This document shows positions 36,601-49,572 of a stretch of 64,000 nt of DNA, one piece after another. The stretch is from Chaunax sp. Z400 (Eukaryota > Chordata > Actinopteri > Lophiiformes > Chaunacidae). Every line of letters starts with the position of its first letter. Within the stretch, counting starts at the first letter, position 1. The DNA is taken from the NCBI GenBank assembly GCA_037577475.1, contig CM075192.1, forward strand, positions 4,144,908 to 4,208,907, given 5' to 3'. The translations under genes were made by a program, and so were the position numbers. The notes under the pieces are model-generated. The model was given only the letters and a program-made list of their open reading frames with translations, made no database searches and was not told the origin of the DNA.

Positions 36601-39600
36601 TAAAATGGACAAACCCGCCTTTAAAAACATTTTAGGGTACGCAGATATCGCAGTGGTTAGAGCTTGCGCCCCATGTACCGAGGCTACAGTCCTCTAGCGG
36701 TCGGCGCGGGTTTGATTCCAACCCATGGCCATTTGCCACATGCCCCCCAATTCTTTTGGGCATATTAACCATGTAGGGAAAATGATGCAGGGTAAGCCCT
36801 AAAATGACCACAGCTAGAATAAAGTACCATCTACCATGACAGAGGATTATATAAATTCTGTCTGCCTTTACCTGATATTTACTTCTGTTGAGAATATCCA
36901 AGAATTCCTTCAGCCTACAGTTTCTCAGTGCTTTGTCATGACTTTGTGTTCACTGCAGTAATGAGTTCTACTCAGCTCTACAACAGAGCCTTTCAGGTGC
37001 ATAGATTTGATTTTCTCTGGACCATTGTGTATCTTTAGGCCTCTGGGCTGTGGCAGCATTACAGTTTGGTGCACCGTGTGTGTGATGCAAGTGTCGGTGG
37101 ATATGCATCATACTGACAGCTTCACAGGAATCACTGCTGGGCTGCCAAGGTTTGGCTTTCAGGGAGACCGATTGTGAGGCCACAACACATTGAATTGAAA
37201 GCTACAGTAAGAGGCTGTCATTGAGTCGTCGTGTCCGGTAGTTTATGAACCTGCCTCCTCTGAGGCCTACATATACTATGTAAGCAGCACACAGAGTAGA
37301 CATGACACACATAGCCTTTTTGTTGGATGGTGCTTCTTTAAGGGCTTTTCACTGATTTGGGGAATTAAAAGACAAGTTCAGCCAAAATCCAGTCATTATC
37401 TACTCATCCCCAAGCTGATGGATTGTCAGGTGAAATTTCTTGGACCTCAAAACATTTGTGGAGCTTCACATCATGCATCACAATATTCTCCTAAACTACC
37501 GAATAAGATGGGTATTTGTTTTAAAACTTAAAAAACATGTGAAAAACAAACCTAAAGTGACATCATACAGCTTTTGTACAGTATAATTCTAGTCTACAGA
37601 AGCCCTGATATTTACCGTCATTTTTTAGAGCAGAATCGTCACTGTAGCCTCTAAGCTAAAAGCATCAGTCCCCTTCAGCAGAGGTCTCTCTGTGGTTTGT
37701 GACTCCACTTCCAGGTAGCAGGTAAACACTGATGTATGCAGAGACCACATGTTCCCATTGAGGTCATCTAGAAATGCATACAGGTATTTGTGCACCTTCC
37801 TCTGATGGTGCACACGCATGTTAGAGGACATCTTTACACTCTTAGGCTGATAGCATCTAAGCCAAAGGCATTAGTGCTGTTCGAGGCGGGTGTACTAAGT
37901 TGAACACATGTTTGTGCTCACTAGATGATCTTCTGATATCTGCATATCAGACATACCATACCAAGTTGTTTAACAGTTGCCTCTGATGGATCTTACATGA
38001 CATTTTCAATGACTCTGTATGCAGAGCTCATTTTGTCTTGTTGGTCCCGTCTAGCAGCACATGTACATGTGTTTGAGCTTGTGGACCATCCTCAGAAGGG
38101 ATGCGTGCTAACACTTGAAACTGAGAGGCTTCAATGGAGATTTCTGCTTAAAAATGGAGTAAATAGAGTATTTTCAAATCAGTTTGGTATCTCTGGGGGA
38201 ATGGAAACAAGACATGTGGACTCGTTTTAGCTTAGTTTTTTTTTTATTTTACGTTCTAAAACTAGACCCAATCTTCTTCAGTTGTTAACGCTGCACTGCT
38301 TTTTTTGTAACTGTTTTGCTCCAGTAATGTTATGTGGACTAAGAAACTTCACCTGACTTTACATAAGGAAGCAATAACCATAAGCTAGAAAATTTCACAA
38401 GAAATTTTAGTGTGTGCCCGATGCTTGGTGCATATTGATCATACTAATATTGCTAATGCTAATTTACCTTTTTAATTTCTTCCATTCATGATAAATCACA
38501 GCTCTAGAAATAATCTGATAGACTTGAGGGAGGGCTGTCTGTGTACCAATCAGCATAGGATGATGATTATTTAGCCTTTTATTTTTCACATTAAAAACTG
38601 TTGTTTTCAGCACTCACTGTCTTTTCTCATCTGCTTGTGGAACCTAATCAGGAACTAGATGTCTTTGGCTCTGCCTTTACTGCATGTTCTAAAAATAGAC
38701 TCATGACATCACGAGACCCAGCTGTGTCACTGAACACCTGTAGTTTAACAGTTAGCTGAGAGCTGCAGCAGAACAACTGAGGCTCTGGCTGAAACGGAGG
38801 TTGTATCACTGAAACGATGGCGATCCCAAGAAGTAGCTGAAAACATTCTAAGCAGTTTTTTGAGGTTTTTTTAGCGAAACCTGTTTTGCCAATCATTACT
38901 AAAAGTCATAGCAGACTATTCCCGATTGAGCCGCATGGTTTGCATGTCTTGTGCATGTGCTGGCAATGCTGCCAGAATAGTTACACGGCGAAAAAGTGGA
39001 ATAATAATAATAGTAATAAGGCGGAATAGGTATGACGAAGAATAGTCTGTGTGCCTTCTGTGCTTTGCACAGGCACACAGAGTAAACACAAATAAAATGG
39101 GACCAGAATCAATAAAGTGACTGTACATATGATTTATTTAATAAAGGGGAAATGTTGTATTATTATTCTAAAAGGAGCCGTTGATTGTTCTTGTTTTGAG
39201 TTTTATATGGAGGCTAAGTAAAATTCCATACCTGCCAACTGAACTGTGTTGGAAAAACCAACCTGTATTAGAGGTATTATTATTATTATTTTTATTATTA
39301 TTATTATATGATGGCAATGATGTGTGCTCCTTTGAACTGATTCCTCATCCTCACTCTGTATTCATCTGGTTAAACCTGCAACCTCCAATCAAGAACAACT
39401 GAAATCAGTTTGTCGTTTCATTTAAATGTGAATTTATTTACCTATTTGAGAACATAATTCCTGCTCTTAAGACAATGTCAAAGACATTATCACTACCAAT
39501 GATACCTCTTAATTCCCAGTGTATGTTGCTGTTTTGATTGACAGGGCAATAAAGAGCAACCTCTATGTGTTATACCTGTGGTCACTTCCAATAAAGAAGA

Positions 39601-42600
39601 GGAGAGGTTAATCCAGTCCTCTGCTAAGGTAAACGGAGCACATGACTACATTGTATGTATTTGTTATGGATGTGGAGGTAGCAAAGCTAATGTTAGATCC
39701 TGTCCCTATGCTACGTTACAGTAAAACAGCATCAATATGACTGATCCCCTTTCATCGGATTTGTTGATAATTCAAAGATAAAATAGTGTTTGTCATACCC
39801 TTTAAATTCATTTAACAGCTATTCATGGATAAAGAAAACATTCCTATTGGTTGTACTTTCATAGCAACGTTAATTTTCTGCTGTCTTGAAGTGAATTCAT
39901 GATTGGTACATTTTGATGCTAAAGCAATGAAATGTTGACATGTAATCAGTTTGTTCCTCTCTGTTAGCCTGTGGTGAAGCTGGTGTACAACAGAAGCAAT
40001 AACAAGTACTCCTACACCAGGTAAGAAAGCCTTCCTCCAGAGATCCTCCTGCTTCCTTCATTGGAAACATCACTGATTTATTTACTTCAGATTACTCACA
40101 GAGGGAAGCACTGGTTTGTCACGCGACAGAGTAAACCGTGAAGTACTTCTTCTGCACATCAGTTTGCTTTTGTCTCGACAGCAACTCGGACGATAACCTG
40201 TTGAAGAACATCGAGCTGTTCGACAGGCTGTCTCTCAGCTTCAACGGCCGCGTCCTCTTCATGAAAGATGTGATCGGAGACGAGATATGCTGCTGGTCCT
40301 TTTACGGTCAGGGCCGCAAGCTGGCCGAGGTCTGCTGCACCTCCATCGTCTACGCCACCGAGAAGAAACAGACCAAGGTGAGGATGAACTGGGCTGTGTT
40401 CAGACTCCAGCAGACGTAGAGTGAAATAAAAGGAAAGATCATGAAATGTAGCAACACCTTATATTCCAAATCAATTCATCCGAGGGGATAACGGAGCTTT
40501 TTCAAACTATCGCAACCAATGTAGCACAGAATGACATTTCACCACGCAGTCACTTCACCACCCAGTCACTTCACCACCCAGTCACTTCACCACGCAGTCA
40601 CTTCACCACCCAGTCACTTCACCACCCAGTCACTTCACCACCCAGTCACTTCACCACCCAGTCACTTCACCACCCAGTCACTTCACCACCCAGTCACTTC
40701 ACCACCCAGTCACTTCACCACCCAGTCACTTCACCACCCAGTCACTTCACCACCCAGTCACTTCACCACGCAGTCACTTCACCACCCAGTCACTTCACCA
40801 CCCAGTCACTTCACCACCCAGTCACTTCACCACCCAGTCACTTCACCACCCAGTCACTTCACCACGCAGTCACTTCACCACGCAGTCACTTCACCACCCA
40901 GTCACTTCACCACCCAGTCACTTCACCACCCAGTCACTTCACCACCCAGTCACTTCACCACCCAGTCACTTCACCACCCAGTCACTTCACCACCCAGTCA
41001 CTTCACCACGCAGTCACTTCACCACCCAGTCACTTCACCACCCAGTCACTTCACCACCCAGTCACTTCACCACCCAGTCACTTCACCACCCAGTCACTTC
41101 ACCACCCAGTCACTTCACCACCCAGTCACTTCACCACCCAGTCACTTCACCACCCAGTCACTTCACCACCCAGTCACTTCACCACCCAGTCACTTCACCA
41201 CCCAGTCACTTCACCACCCAGTCACTTCACCACGCAGTCACTTCACCACGCAGTCACTTCACCACGCAGTCACTTCACCACCCAGTCACTTCACCACGCA
41301 GTCACTTCACCACGCAGTCACTTCACCACCCAGTCACTTCACCATCCAGTCACTTCACCACCCAGTCACTTCACCACCCAGTCACTTCACCACCCAGTCA
41401 CTTCACCACCCAGTCACTTCACCACCCAGTCACTTCACCACCCAGTCACTTCACCACCCAGTCACTTCACCACCCAGTCACTTCACCACCCAGTCACTTC
41501 ACCACCCAGTCACTTCACCACGCAGTCACTTCACCACCCAGTCACTTCACCACCCAGTCACTTCACCACCCAGTCACTTCACCACCCAGTCACTTCACCA
41601 CGCAGTCACTTCACCACCCAGTCACTTCACCACCCAGTCACTTCACCACCCAGTCACTTCACCGTTACACGGCCGTTGATGTCCTCTGCTCAGAACGTAA
41701 GCAGCTCCTGGATCTCCTGCTGTGTTGCAAACTTGAAGACCTTTTTGGTTGATTTTCTTCTTTTTAGAGTTAGCCGCTAACTGACACGAGCTGCTTTTTA
41801 AATCTGCTGGTTGCATGTTGTCAAAACGTCTCTCACACACACACATACACACACACACACCCACACACATACACACACACACACCCCCCCCAATTCTCCT
41901 CCTGTAACTATACAGAACAATGAGGCACAATAAAGGTGGAACAGTCTAGCTGGGATATTGGGGATATTGACTTACAAATTTCCCATACACACTATAAAGT
42001 CACTGCCATCTTTTTGCACTAGAATGATCCTATTGAGTTTATTTGGTTGTTAAACTTTAGATGAAGAAAAGTTACCTTGAATAGTTGTGAGAAATAAAAA
42101 CAGGATTTGACACAGCTGATAGATTTTGATGTCACCACACTACCAGTTATGTGCTCAGTGGAAATGGCTGCTGAGTCATATGTGATACCTAGTTATAATA
42201 TGTATTCGTGTCCAGTCCAGTGTTTGAAATCATATTATTCAATAATTTCATGCAAAATGACTCTTAACTAAAAAACAAACAACCTCACTAAAAAGAGCTT
42301 GAAGGTCTCCTGTTAACCGGTTCTCTGGTGGGATGCAGTCAATAGACGACGTGGATGTGACTTTTCTGTTTTCCACGACTAACATGCTGCGTTTCTTTGT
42401 GCCACTAGTTATTTTTGCTGTGCCTGCAGACATCAGTGGAGTCTGGAACATTCAATGTTGATCTGTAAATGGTCGATGCATTTATTTACAGTATTGAAAT
42501 AGCTGGTTCTGTCTCGCCCTGAAGGTGGAGTTTCCTGAAGCCCGGATTTACGAGGAGACTCTGAACACGTTGCTGTATGAGACCATGCCACTGCCTGACA

Positions 42601-42755
42601 ACTGCCTGCTGGAGGCCACGCGCCGCAGTTACAACAACTGTGGCTCTCACAGCGAGGAAGAGGAGGGGCCCGGAGGAGCTGAGCTCCGCGAGCGTGTCCG
42701 TCGGATCCACGTCAAGAGGTACAGCACGTACGACGACAGGCCGCTGGGACACTGA
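33633..42755 (+). CDS. tnfaip1: BTB/POZ adaptor TNFAIP1 (BACURD2)
   Basis: Substrate adaptor of CUL3 ubiquitin ligase; the family member that, with KCTD13, promotes RhoA degradation. Exons 33633-33879, 34953-35122, 39545-39628, 39968-40020, 40182-40377 and 42525-42755 join in phase to 981 nt, 326 residues. The start MSGDSC matches mammalian MSGDTC. LNVGG at residues 46-50 opens the BTB/T1 fold, continuing through FSGKKEVFTDKEGWILIDR and LAEAKYYLVQGLVELCQ. The conserved middle (NNKYSYTS, IGDEICCWSFYGQGRKLAE, PEARIYEETLN) is almost unchanged from mammals. An acidic HSEEEEG stretch precedes the C-terminal RRIHVKRYSTYDDRPLGH, which names TNFAIP1 rather than KCTD10/13. It stops about six residues before the mammalian end. 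Intron 1 is missing from coding; the last intron holds a 1.1-kb satellite. Confidence 0.95.
33950..34400 (+). repeat. dispersed repeat remnant in tnfaip1 intron
   Basis: Shares short blocks (acctcaaaacattt, agcttgtacag, tagcttctcagctcaaagcg and gcatgcaccctg-like) with 37,370-37,880 and parts of 37,990-38,240. All three appear to be diverged copies of one common fish interspersed element. Open codons inside are not exons. Confidence 0.45.
35820..36005 (+). repeat. dispersed repeat (tacctccgctaaggaggtt type)
   Basis: Begins ttacctccgctaaggaggtt, continues ctgttagcaggactacactc and gggattttcatgaaacttgg. A reverse-oriented relative occupies 50,500-50,755 and shorter pieces occur near 3,370-3,490 and 24,390-24,480. 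A familiar element type in fish introns. Confidence 0.65.
36638..36845 (+). mobile_element. tRNA-derived SINE
   Basis: Starts with a tRNA-like head. The A-box-like gcagtggttagagcttgcgc lies at about 36,650-36,669 and the B box ggtttgattcc at 36,709-36,719, the correct spacing for an internal Pol III promoter. The tRNA-unrelated body follows (ccatttgccacatgcccccc ... gggtaagccctaaaa). It does not fold as a complete tRNA, so it is a SINE and not a tRNA gene. Located in tnfaip1 intron between the 35,122 and 39,545 exons. Confidence 0.8.
37370..37880 (+). repeat. dispersed fish repeat in tnfaip1 intron
   Basis: Includes gacaagttcagccaaaatcc, cattatctactcatccccaa, gctgatggattgtcaggtga and acctcaaaacatttgtggag. 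This block order is widespread in fish genomes. Related fragments occur at 18,930-19,050 and its inverted twin 26,280-26,390 inside ift20 introns, and at 38,325-38,370. Confidence 0.7.
40537..41663. repeat. 16-bp satellite, about 70 copies, in the last tnfaip1 intron
   Basis: Head-to-tail copies of cacttcaccacccagt with single-base variants, chiefly cacg for caccc-type (accacgcagt), plus one catcc variant. The period is strictly 16: identical blocks recur at exact multiples of 16, e.g. 40,801 and 41,041. Because 16 is not a multiple of 3 and no frame contains a stop, it produces a 382-codon open frame with a 16-residue period that is certainly not a gene. Confidence 0.98.
41834..41892. repeat. 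(CA)n microsatellite with poly-C end
   Basis: Interrupted CA dinucleotides (cacacacaca with tacac and ccac breaks) ending in nine Cs. In the last tnfaip1 intron. Confidence 0.9.
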
Positions 42756-43748
42756 GACTGAAAGCATCTTTTCCACTGATGACGGACATTCAGACATGAA
42801 ATGTGTCGATGCTCCTACTTTTCTCCTCTGAATCACTCTTTGCCACTGTCCAAGACTTTTACTCTAGATAGTTGTAACGTCTGCTCTGTCCATCATAATT
42901 TATCAGTTGTTATCAGAGGATAACTGCGTCAGATATCCAGAGAACAGTAGCTTTTTATTCAATGTACATTAGTAGTGGAGGAGAAATCACTAATATGCAC
43001 TGTTTCTTTGCAGAAATATCGTTGCAGTCATAGCACTTATACTCCCAATCAGCAGGAGAGCATGTTTCATATTTATAAACTGTATTTTCTTATACACATT
43101 TACAACAGCCAAAGATGAACCTGTAGTTTTTCCAGAATTAGTGTGCCTCTAACATATTTTAATGCAGTTACCCATGATGCCTTTTTCCAGTTGTGAATAT
43201 AAAAGTTCTTGTTATTCAACAATTGTTTGTTTTTGTTATGTTTTCAGTAGGTAGTTTTGACTGTCACGGGACATCAGTCCAGTTTGGGGTTCAGGAACAC
43301 AGAGGGTTGGACATTGTTTGGGTTTTAGCGACTCTGATTCCAATTCCTATTCTGCTGTTTGGTTCTGGCTCCTGGTGATTCTTGATTCCAGCTCTTTGAG
43401 GGAGAAAACAGGCCACATGCTTATTTCACAGAAGAAAAATGTACTTAAAAACCTTTGTACAGGCTGTTCTGTATGAAGAATGTATCATTCATTATTATGA
43501 ATAACGAATCTTCTCTTAACTGATCGTGACGAGGTGCTGCAGGCTGTTGGCTCAGGGCTGACTGAGGAGGAGGAGGAGGAGGAGGGGGAGGCAGGCGGGG
43601 GAGACCAGCACAGTGCAGCACAGTACACTGGCTGATTTATACATGAAGGTGTTTAGTCATGTTTAAGTTGTCCATCCTCCCTTGCAGGAAATAAGTTTGG
43701 GACAGGTGTTGCTCTGTGCTGACTCTGCATTATTCAGGGTAAAATAAA
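42756..43748 (+). other. tnfaip1: tnfaip1 3' UTR and possible poly(A) signal
   Basis: Non-coding sequence after the TGA at 42,753-42,755. It includes a purine tract (gaggaggaggaggaggagga near 43,567). An AATAAA is at 43,743-43,748. The extent is inferred; a shorter UTR is possible. Confidence 0.35.
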
Positions 43749-43749
43749 G

Positions 43750-45430
43750 TCAAACCTTTCAGCGCTGTTTGCTGTGATCCATGGAGGAGCCTGGCTCCAA
43801 GTATACATCCAACCTAAGGAAGCTGCATGTCACCAGCATGGAAACTGAAACTTGACTCAAGCGTGAGTGAAATTTATTCAGGAATGTGAGTTAGCTACTC
43901 TGAGTGCTCACTGAGTTTTATCAAAACTACAACAGAAGAGAAACTGGAGGACCAGTTTCCAGATCAGCTTAACAGATCATGTTATTATGCCTCTGGACTG
44001 GTGACTGCTGTTCCTAGCAGTAGGTTACAGTATATACTATAGCTCAACATGAAGCATGAGGGTCATCACTAGTTTCCGACTGATGTCGGGGTTTTTTAAC
44101 ATTGTATAAGCAGCAAATGTACTTGTGCCCATAGGAGTGCCTGGTTTTAAAAACGTCACCACTAGGCCTGTTACACACTAATGTGCAGCAGACCTCCTCC
44201 TCCTCCTCCTCCTCCTCGGTGAAATGTCAGTGCATTTGTTCTTATGCAGACAAATGTAATTGTTGATGGGACACTGGATTGGGACACAGTAGAGGCAGGG
44301 GGTCCACCCATCACACTGCTTAAATAGTAATGAATCAGCTGCAGGCACACTTGGCTTTTTAATTCATATTAAAACACACCTATGAATAATTAAAGGAATA
44401 AACGCCTTTGAGCCTTACTTTGCACACAGATTGTGCTTCTTTTAACTTACAAAAAGGAAGTGAACTCTGGTGTGAATCACTTCAGAACATGCGTTCATCG
44501 ATGCTTAAGGGCGACCCCTCTGCTCCATTCTAGTTAATATAATATCTGAGGAATGTTCCTCAAACATTTACTTGGACTTAAGGATGAACTGAGTAGAATT
44601 GTGTCATCAAAGAACACTGTGACCTCATAGAACAGCTTAATATCCGTACACTAATTATGACAAGTTTCCCTCACGTCTAATAAGATAAACTGGTGAAGAG
44701 ATCACATTCAGTATGTTAAAGGTCAAAGGTCACTGTGACATGATGTGCAAAAACACCATAACTCAGGAACAGAAAGGAGGACTGTGACCATATTCCACCT
44801 GTGGTCAGATCCTCCTCCGGTGTCCACCTTCAGACTGTGCTGATCGTTCAGATCTTCTGTTCTGCCAGGTTGAAGGTGTGTGAAGCAGCTACATTTTAGA
44901 ATTTGTTGATTCTTTGTGTTCCCATCAGAATCAGTTTTATTGGCAGAGCTTTGAAAACATACAAGGATCTCGACTGTGTCTTATTAACCGCCAGTCTAAT
45001 AGACCTACAGCAGCAGTCCACCACAAGCTCATTGGTTCTGCATGTAAATCGATGATTTATATACTAAATACTCCATAAATAAACCTTCCAAGACTTCACT
45101 ACATGTAGTATATCTACATACTGTTTAACTGGACAGATACTGCTGCACAGAGGGATACAATAAAGTCTGTCATAAGCCTTTAACATCATTCATGTTGTCT
45201 GCTCTGTTCTGTTCCGTTTCTGCCTGTGGCTTTTTAAAATGATAGTGACTGTCTTCTGACAAAACAGCTGCTGTCAGCACTAACCACTATATTATGTTTA
45301 CTCGATGCTGGCTTCTTCAGAATAAAAGCCACCACATAATTTTACCAGTTGATGCTTTTAATGTGAAGTAGCAGCAGTTAACTCATCCCAACAAAATCCC
45401 AGCAGTCCCACACCAGAAGCTTCTCCCTTC
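43750..45430. other. tnfaip1-sgsm spacer, left part
   Basis: No exon. A (CTC)n run sits near 44,195-44,217. The gaatcagttttattggcaga block at 44,931 is typical of an abundant fish repeat. Confidence 0.4.
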
Positions 45431-45435
45431 TGTCC

Positions 45436-47540
45436 TGTAGGTGCGGCCCGGTCAAGGTGTGTGCGGCCCAGTCAAGGTATGTGTAAACCTGTGTGTAAAC
45501 CTGGTCACAGTGTGTGTAAACCTGGTCACGGTGTGTGTAAACCTGGTCACGGTGTGTGTAAACCTGTGTGTAAACCTGGTCACGGTGTGTGTAAACCTGT
45601 GTGTAAACCTGGTCAAGGTTTGTAAACCTGGTCAAGGTGTGTACGCCCAGTCAAGGTGTGTGCGCCCGGTCAAGGTGTGTGTAAACCTGGTCAAGATGTG
45701 TGTAAACCTGGTCAAGGTGTGTGTAAACCTGGTCAATGTGTGTAAACCCGGTCAAGGTGTGTAAAAACCTGGTCAAGGTGTGTGTGTGAACCCGGTCAAG
45801 GTGTGTGTAAACCTGTGTGTGAACCCGGTCAAGGTGTGTGTAAACCTGTGTGTAAACCCGGTCAAGATGTGTAAACCCGGTCAAGGTGTGTACGCCCGGT
45901 CAAGGTGTGTAAAAACCTGGTCACGGTGTGAGTAAACCTGTGTGTAAACCTGGTCAAGGTGTGTACGCCCGGTAAAGGTGTGTGTAAACCTGTGTGTAAA
46001 CCTGGTCAAGGTGTGTAAACCCGGTCAAGGTGTGTAAACCTGGTCAAGATGTGTGTAAACCTAGTCAAGGTGTGTAAAAACCTGGTCAAGATGTGTGCAA
46101 ACCTGGTCAATGTGTGTAAAAACCTGGTCAAGGTGTGTAAACCTGGTCAAGATGTGTGTAAACCTAGTCAAGGTGTGTAAAAACCTGGTCAAGATGTGTG
46201 TAAACCTGGTCAATGTGTGTAAAAACCTGGTCAAGGTGTGTAAAAACCTGGTCACGGTGTGTAAACCTGGTCAAGGTGTGTAAACCTGGTCAAGGTGTGT
46301 AAAAACCTGGTCAAGGTGTGTAAACCTGGTCAAGATGTGTGTAAAAACCTGGTCAAGGTGTGTAAAAACCTGGTCAAGATGTGTGTAAAAACCTGGTCAA
46401 GGTGTGTGTAAACCTGGTCAAGGTGTGTGTAAACCTGGTCAAGGTGTGTGTAAACCTGGTCAATGTGTGTAAAAACCTGGTCAAGGTGTGTGTGAACCTG
46501 GTCAAGATGTGTGTAAACCTGGTCAATGTGTGTAAAAAAACCTGGTCAAAGTGTGTAAAAACCTGGTCAAGGTGTGTGTAAACCTGGTCAAGGTGTGTAA
46601 AAACCTGGTCAATGTGTGTAAACCTGGTCAAGATGTGTAAAAACCTGGTCAAGGTGTGTGTAAACCTGGTCAAGATGTGTGTAAACCTGGTCAAAGTGTG
46701 TAAAAACCTGGTCAAGGTGTGTGTAAACCTGGTCAAGGTGTGTAAAAACCTGGTCAAGGTGTGTGTAAACCTGGTCAAGATGTGTGTAAACCTGGTCAAT
46801 GTGTGTAAAAAAACCTGGTCAAAGTGTGTAAAAACCTGGTCAAGGTGTGTGTAAACCTGGTCAAGGTGTGTAAAAACCTGGTCAATGTGTGTAAACCTGG
46901 TCAAGGTGTGTGTAAACCTGGTCAAGGTGTGTAAAAACCTGGTCAATGTGTGTGTAAACCTGGTCAAGGTGTGTGTAAACCTGGTCAAGGTGTGTGTAAA
47001 CCTGGTCAAGGTTTGTAAAAACCTGGTCAAGGTGTGTAAAAACCTGGTCAAGGTGTGTAAAAACCTGGTCAAGGTGTGTAAAAACCTGGTCAAGGTGTGT
47101 GTAAACCTGGTCAAGGTGTGTGTAAACCTGGTCAAGGTGTGTAAAAACCTGGTCAAGGTGTGTAAAAACCTGGTCAAGGTGTGTAAAAACCTGGTCAAGA
47201 TGTGTGTAAACCTGGTCAAGGTGTGTAAACCTGGTCAAGATGTGTGTAAACCTGGTCAATGTGTGTAAAAAACCTGGTCAAGGTGTGTAAACCTGGTCAA
47301 GATGTGTAAAAACCTGGTCATGGTATCTGTAAACCTGGTCAAGGTGTGTAAAAACCCGGTCAGGGTGTGTAAAAACCCGGTCAAGGTGTGTAAAAACCCG
47401 GTCAAGGTGTGTAAAAACCCGGTCAAGGTGTGTAAATACCCGGTCAAGGTGTGTAAATACCCGGTCAAGGTGTGTAAATACCCGGTCAAGGTGTGTAAAA
47501 ACCCGGTCAAGGTGTGCGTAAACCCGGTCAAGGTGCGTAC
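45436..47540. repeat. 21-bp minisatellite, roughly 100 copies
   Basis: Units of the form aacctggtcaaggtgtgtgt plus a, with length variants of 19-22 bp (aaaaacc, aacctgtgtgt). The left part (to about 45,900) mixes gcccggtcaagg and aacctgtgtgt types. The middle is dominated by the 21-mer. The right part (47,340-47,540) shifts to aacccggtcaagg, so three sequence zones are visible. Stop-free frames on both strands (e.g. 281 codons at 46,374-47,219, minus) follow from the multiple-of-three period. Confidence 0.97.
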
Positions 47541-49300
47541 ACCTGTGCAGAGATAGAAAGTACAGGAAGGGAAAGGGACAAATGGAACAGGTAACACATC
47601 GAGGCAGAACAGTGTTTCAACAAACATTGTTGAGAGCCTGATGAAAAAAAAACAGTTTACTATGAACTGTTTATGGTATGCAGGACTAGTTCAACATCCT
47701 GACCAGCAGCTACTGAGGGTACACTCAGGTCAACATGGAGACCAAGAGAAAACTACATATGATTGTCCTGAAAAATACTAATGTGACTTCCATAATGGAA
47801 AAAACAAACAGCTGAACTGGTTCCAGCTGTTTGGCTGTGATCCACTGCTTTTCTCTGACATCATCAAACACACAGAGCGTTTGGATTTTGGACTGTGGGT
47901 CCTGGTGATCACCAGTTTCCTCTAATTCTCAACACTGATTTATCGTCCACAAAGGTTAGAAGTTGTCTTCATAAAAACACACACACACACAACATAAAGA
48001 CCAGACTAAAGGAGAAGATAAATGATAATTAAACCCTACACTAGTTGAGGTGTAATGGAGCCGGTCCTGACTTTTAGTCTAAATCAGACATCAAAATGCA
48101 ACTTGACTCGGTTCCAGAATGTGGAGATGGAGAAATCTTATCAGTAACCAGGTGTATGTAGAGGTGTTGTCAGATTTCCTGCCCAACCTGTTCTCTAAGG
48201 TAAACTGAATCAGTGTCAGTATGTTTGCTTCATCTCCACAGAATCTGACAGGGTTTACATCCATTTAATAAACTGAGCCTCTAGCAGTAATTTGATGCCT
48301 CAGATATAATGAAGGTTAAAGGATGATGGAGAAACCTGATATTGGGTGTATTTACTTCTCTACCTCTCATGAAACCAGACAACCAGCTGTCTTTGGGCTC
48401 TTTGACATCCCTTTTAACCAGGGCAGATCACCATGGTTACATTCAGTGTGTCTCTGAGCAGGGCAGCATTAGCGTTAGCGTTAGCAGGTATCCAACTATT
48501 CAACTTTCTGGACAATGAGAGTAAATCCTCATATAGCATGATGGTTATATCAGACATGTTTGTCCACTCTGGCATTAAAACAAGACCTTTAAGACTTTTA
48601 TGAGTCATCAGTTCACACATGGAATTATAATGCAACTCTACATGTGTCTTAACATGTAGCTCTCACTCCTCTGCTCTCTGCAAACAAACATACATCATTG
48701 GGACAAAGGATACTGTTTGCAACTTGATGATGTTTACAAGACAGCCCAAATGATTAAGAAATTGTCCAAGACACAATTTCACAAAGTTTGTAATGTTTCT
48801 CCTCAAACTCATAAAACAGCATTTTTTCTTTTTTTTAGGGGCGTTTTTGGACTTTTCTCATGGTCAGAACAGATGTGGTTTGTAAAATATCACGTTTACT
48901 GCATATATATATATATATATATAAAATCTCAGATAGTTTTGGTAAAAGGGCCTTTCAATAATTAATGATGGAACAGAAACACTACAGAGGATTTTTCGGT
49001 GAGGCTCTCCTCCTCGTCCTCTGATAGTTGCAGGTCCTCCCTCAGCCCACATGGAGGCACAATAAGGAGGTTTAATAGAAGGGACTCCAACACAGGGGGT
49101 TGTTCTATACCACGTTGCTCTGACGTCATTTATTTTGCAGCAGACCAACCTGTCAGCAGTCAGATGGTCACCCTGTGCTTCACAAAGCACCATATTTAGA
49201 ATCGTCTTGGATCTGCTGCAGTCTGGGAAACCTTTCACCTGAGACCTGCTCCCTGCTGTGGCTCCTTCCTGCCCAGGAGAAGCTGAGGAAGATGCTAAAA
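47541..49300. other. spacer before sgsm
   Basis: No exon recognised. A short (AT)n run at 48,903-48,922 and a gcattagcgttagcgttagc triplet repeat near 48,466-48,486. Confidence 0.4.
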
Positions 49301-49339
49301 ATAACTTGGAGGCTCTACAGGTTGGTGTGGTGGATGCTG

Positions 49340-49572
49340 TCGGGCTGCAGGTCGGGGCGGGGCTGGATGCTGGGAGCTCCAGGCTGTTGTTTCCTCCTCC
49401 ATTGATCAGAATAGTGGGGAAGGCGGATCCACTGACGTCGCCGTCAAGCTGCTCGGCTGCGTCAGAGTCCAGCTGAGTGAAGGAAGAAGGAAACTAGGAA
49501 TAAAAGGTGTTGAGAGGCCGGGGAGAGCCGACGGAGACGGACCTGTGTCGCGCACACCGCGGACGGACAGAC
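49340..49572 (+). promoter_or_regulatory. GC-rich promoter and 5' UTR of the sgsm2-like gene
   Basis: Contains a canonical GC box (gtcggggcggggctgg, 49,351-49,366), then a rise in CpG (gacgtcgccgtc, gccgacggagacggacc, cgcgcacaccgcggacgg) up to the start codon. It fits a CpG-type vertebrate promoter. The exact start is unknown. Confidence 0.5.

Noticed and set aside
36641..36725. Possible tRNA gene
   Set aside because: A and B boxes are present but the acceptor and anticodon stems do not close; it is the head of a SINE.
40531..41679. 382-codon open frame with a 16-residue repeat
   Set aside because: It is entirely the 16-bp satellite, has no start context or splice signals, and the open frame is an arithmetic consequence of a stop-free 16-mer.
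46374..47219. 281-codon open frame (TRFLHTL repeats) on the minus strand
   Set aside because: Product of the 21-bp minisatellite; similar stop-free frames exist on both strands.
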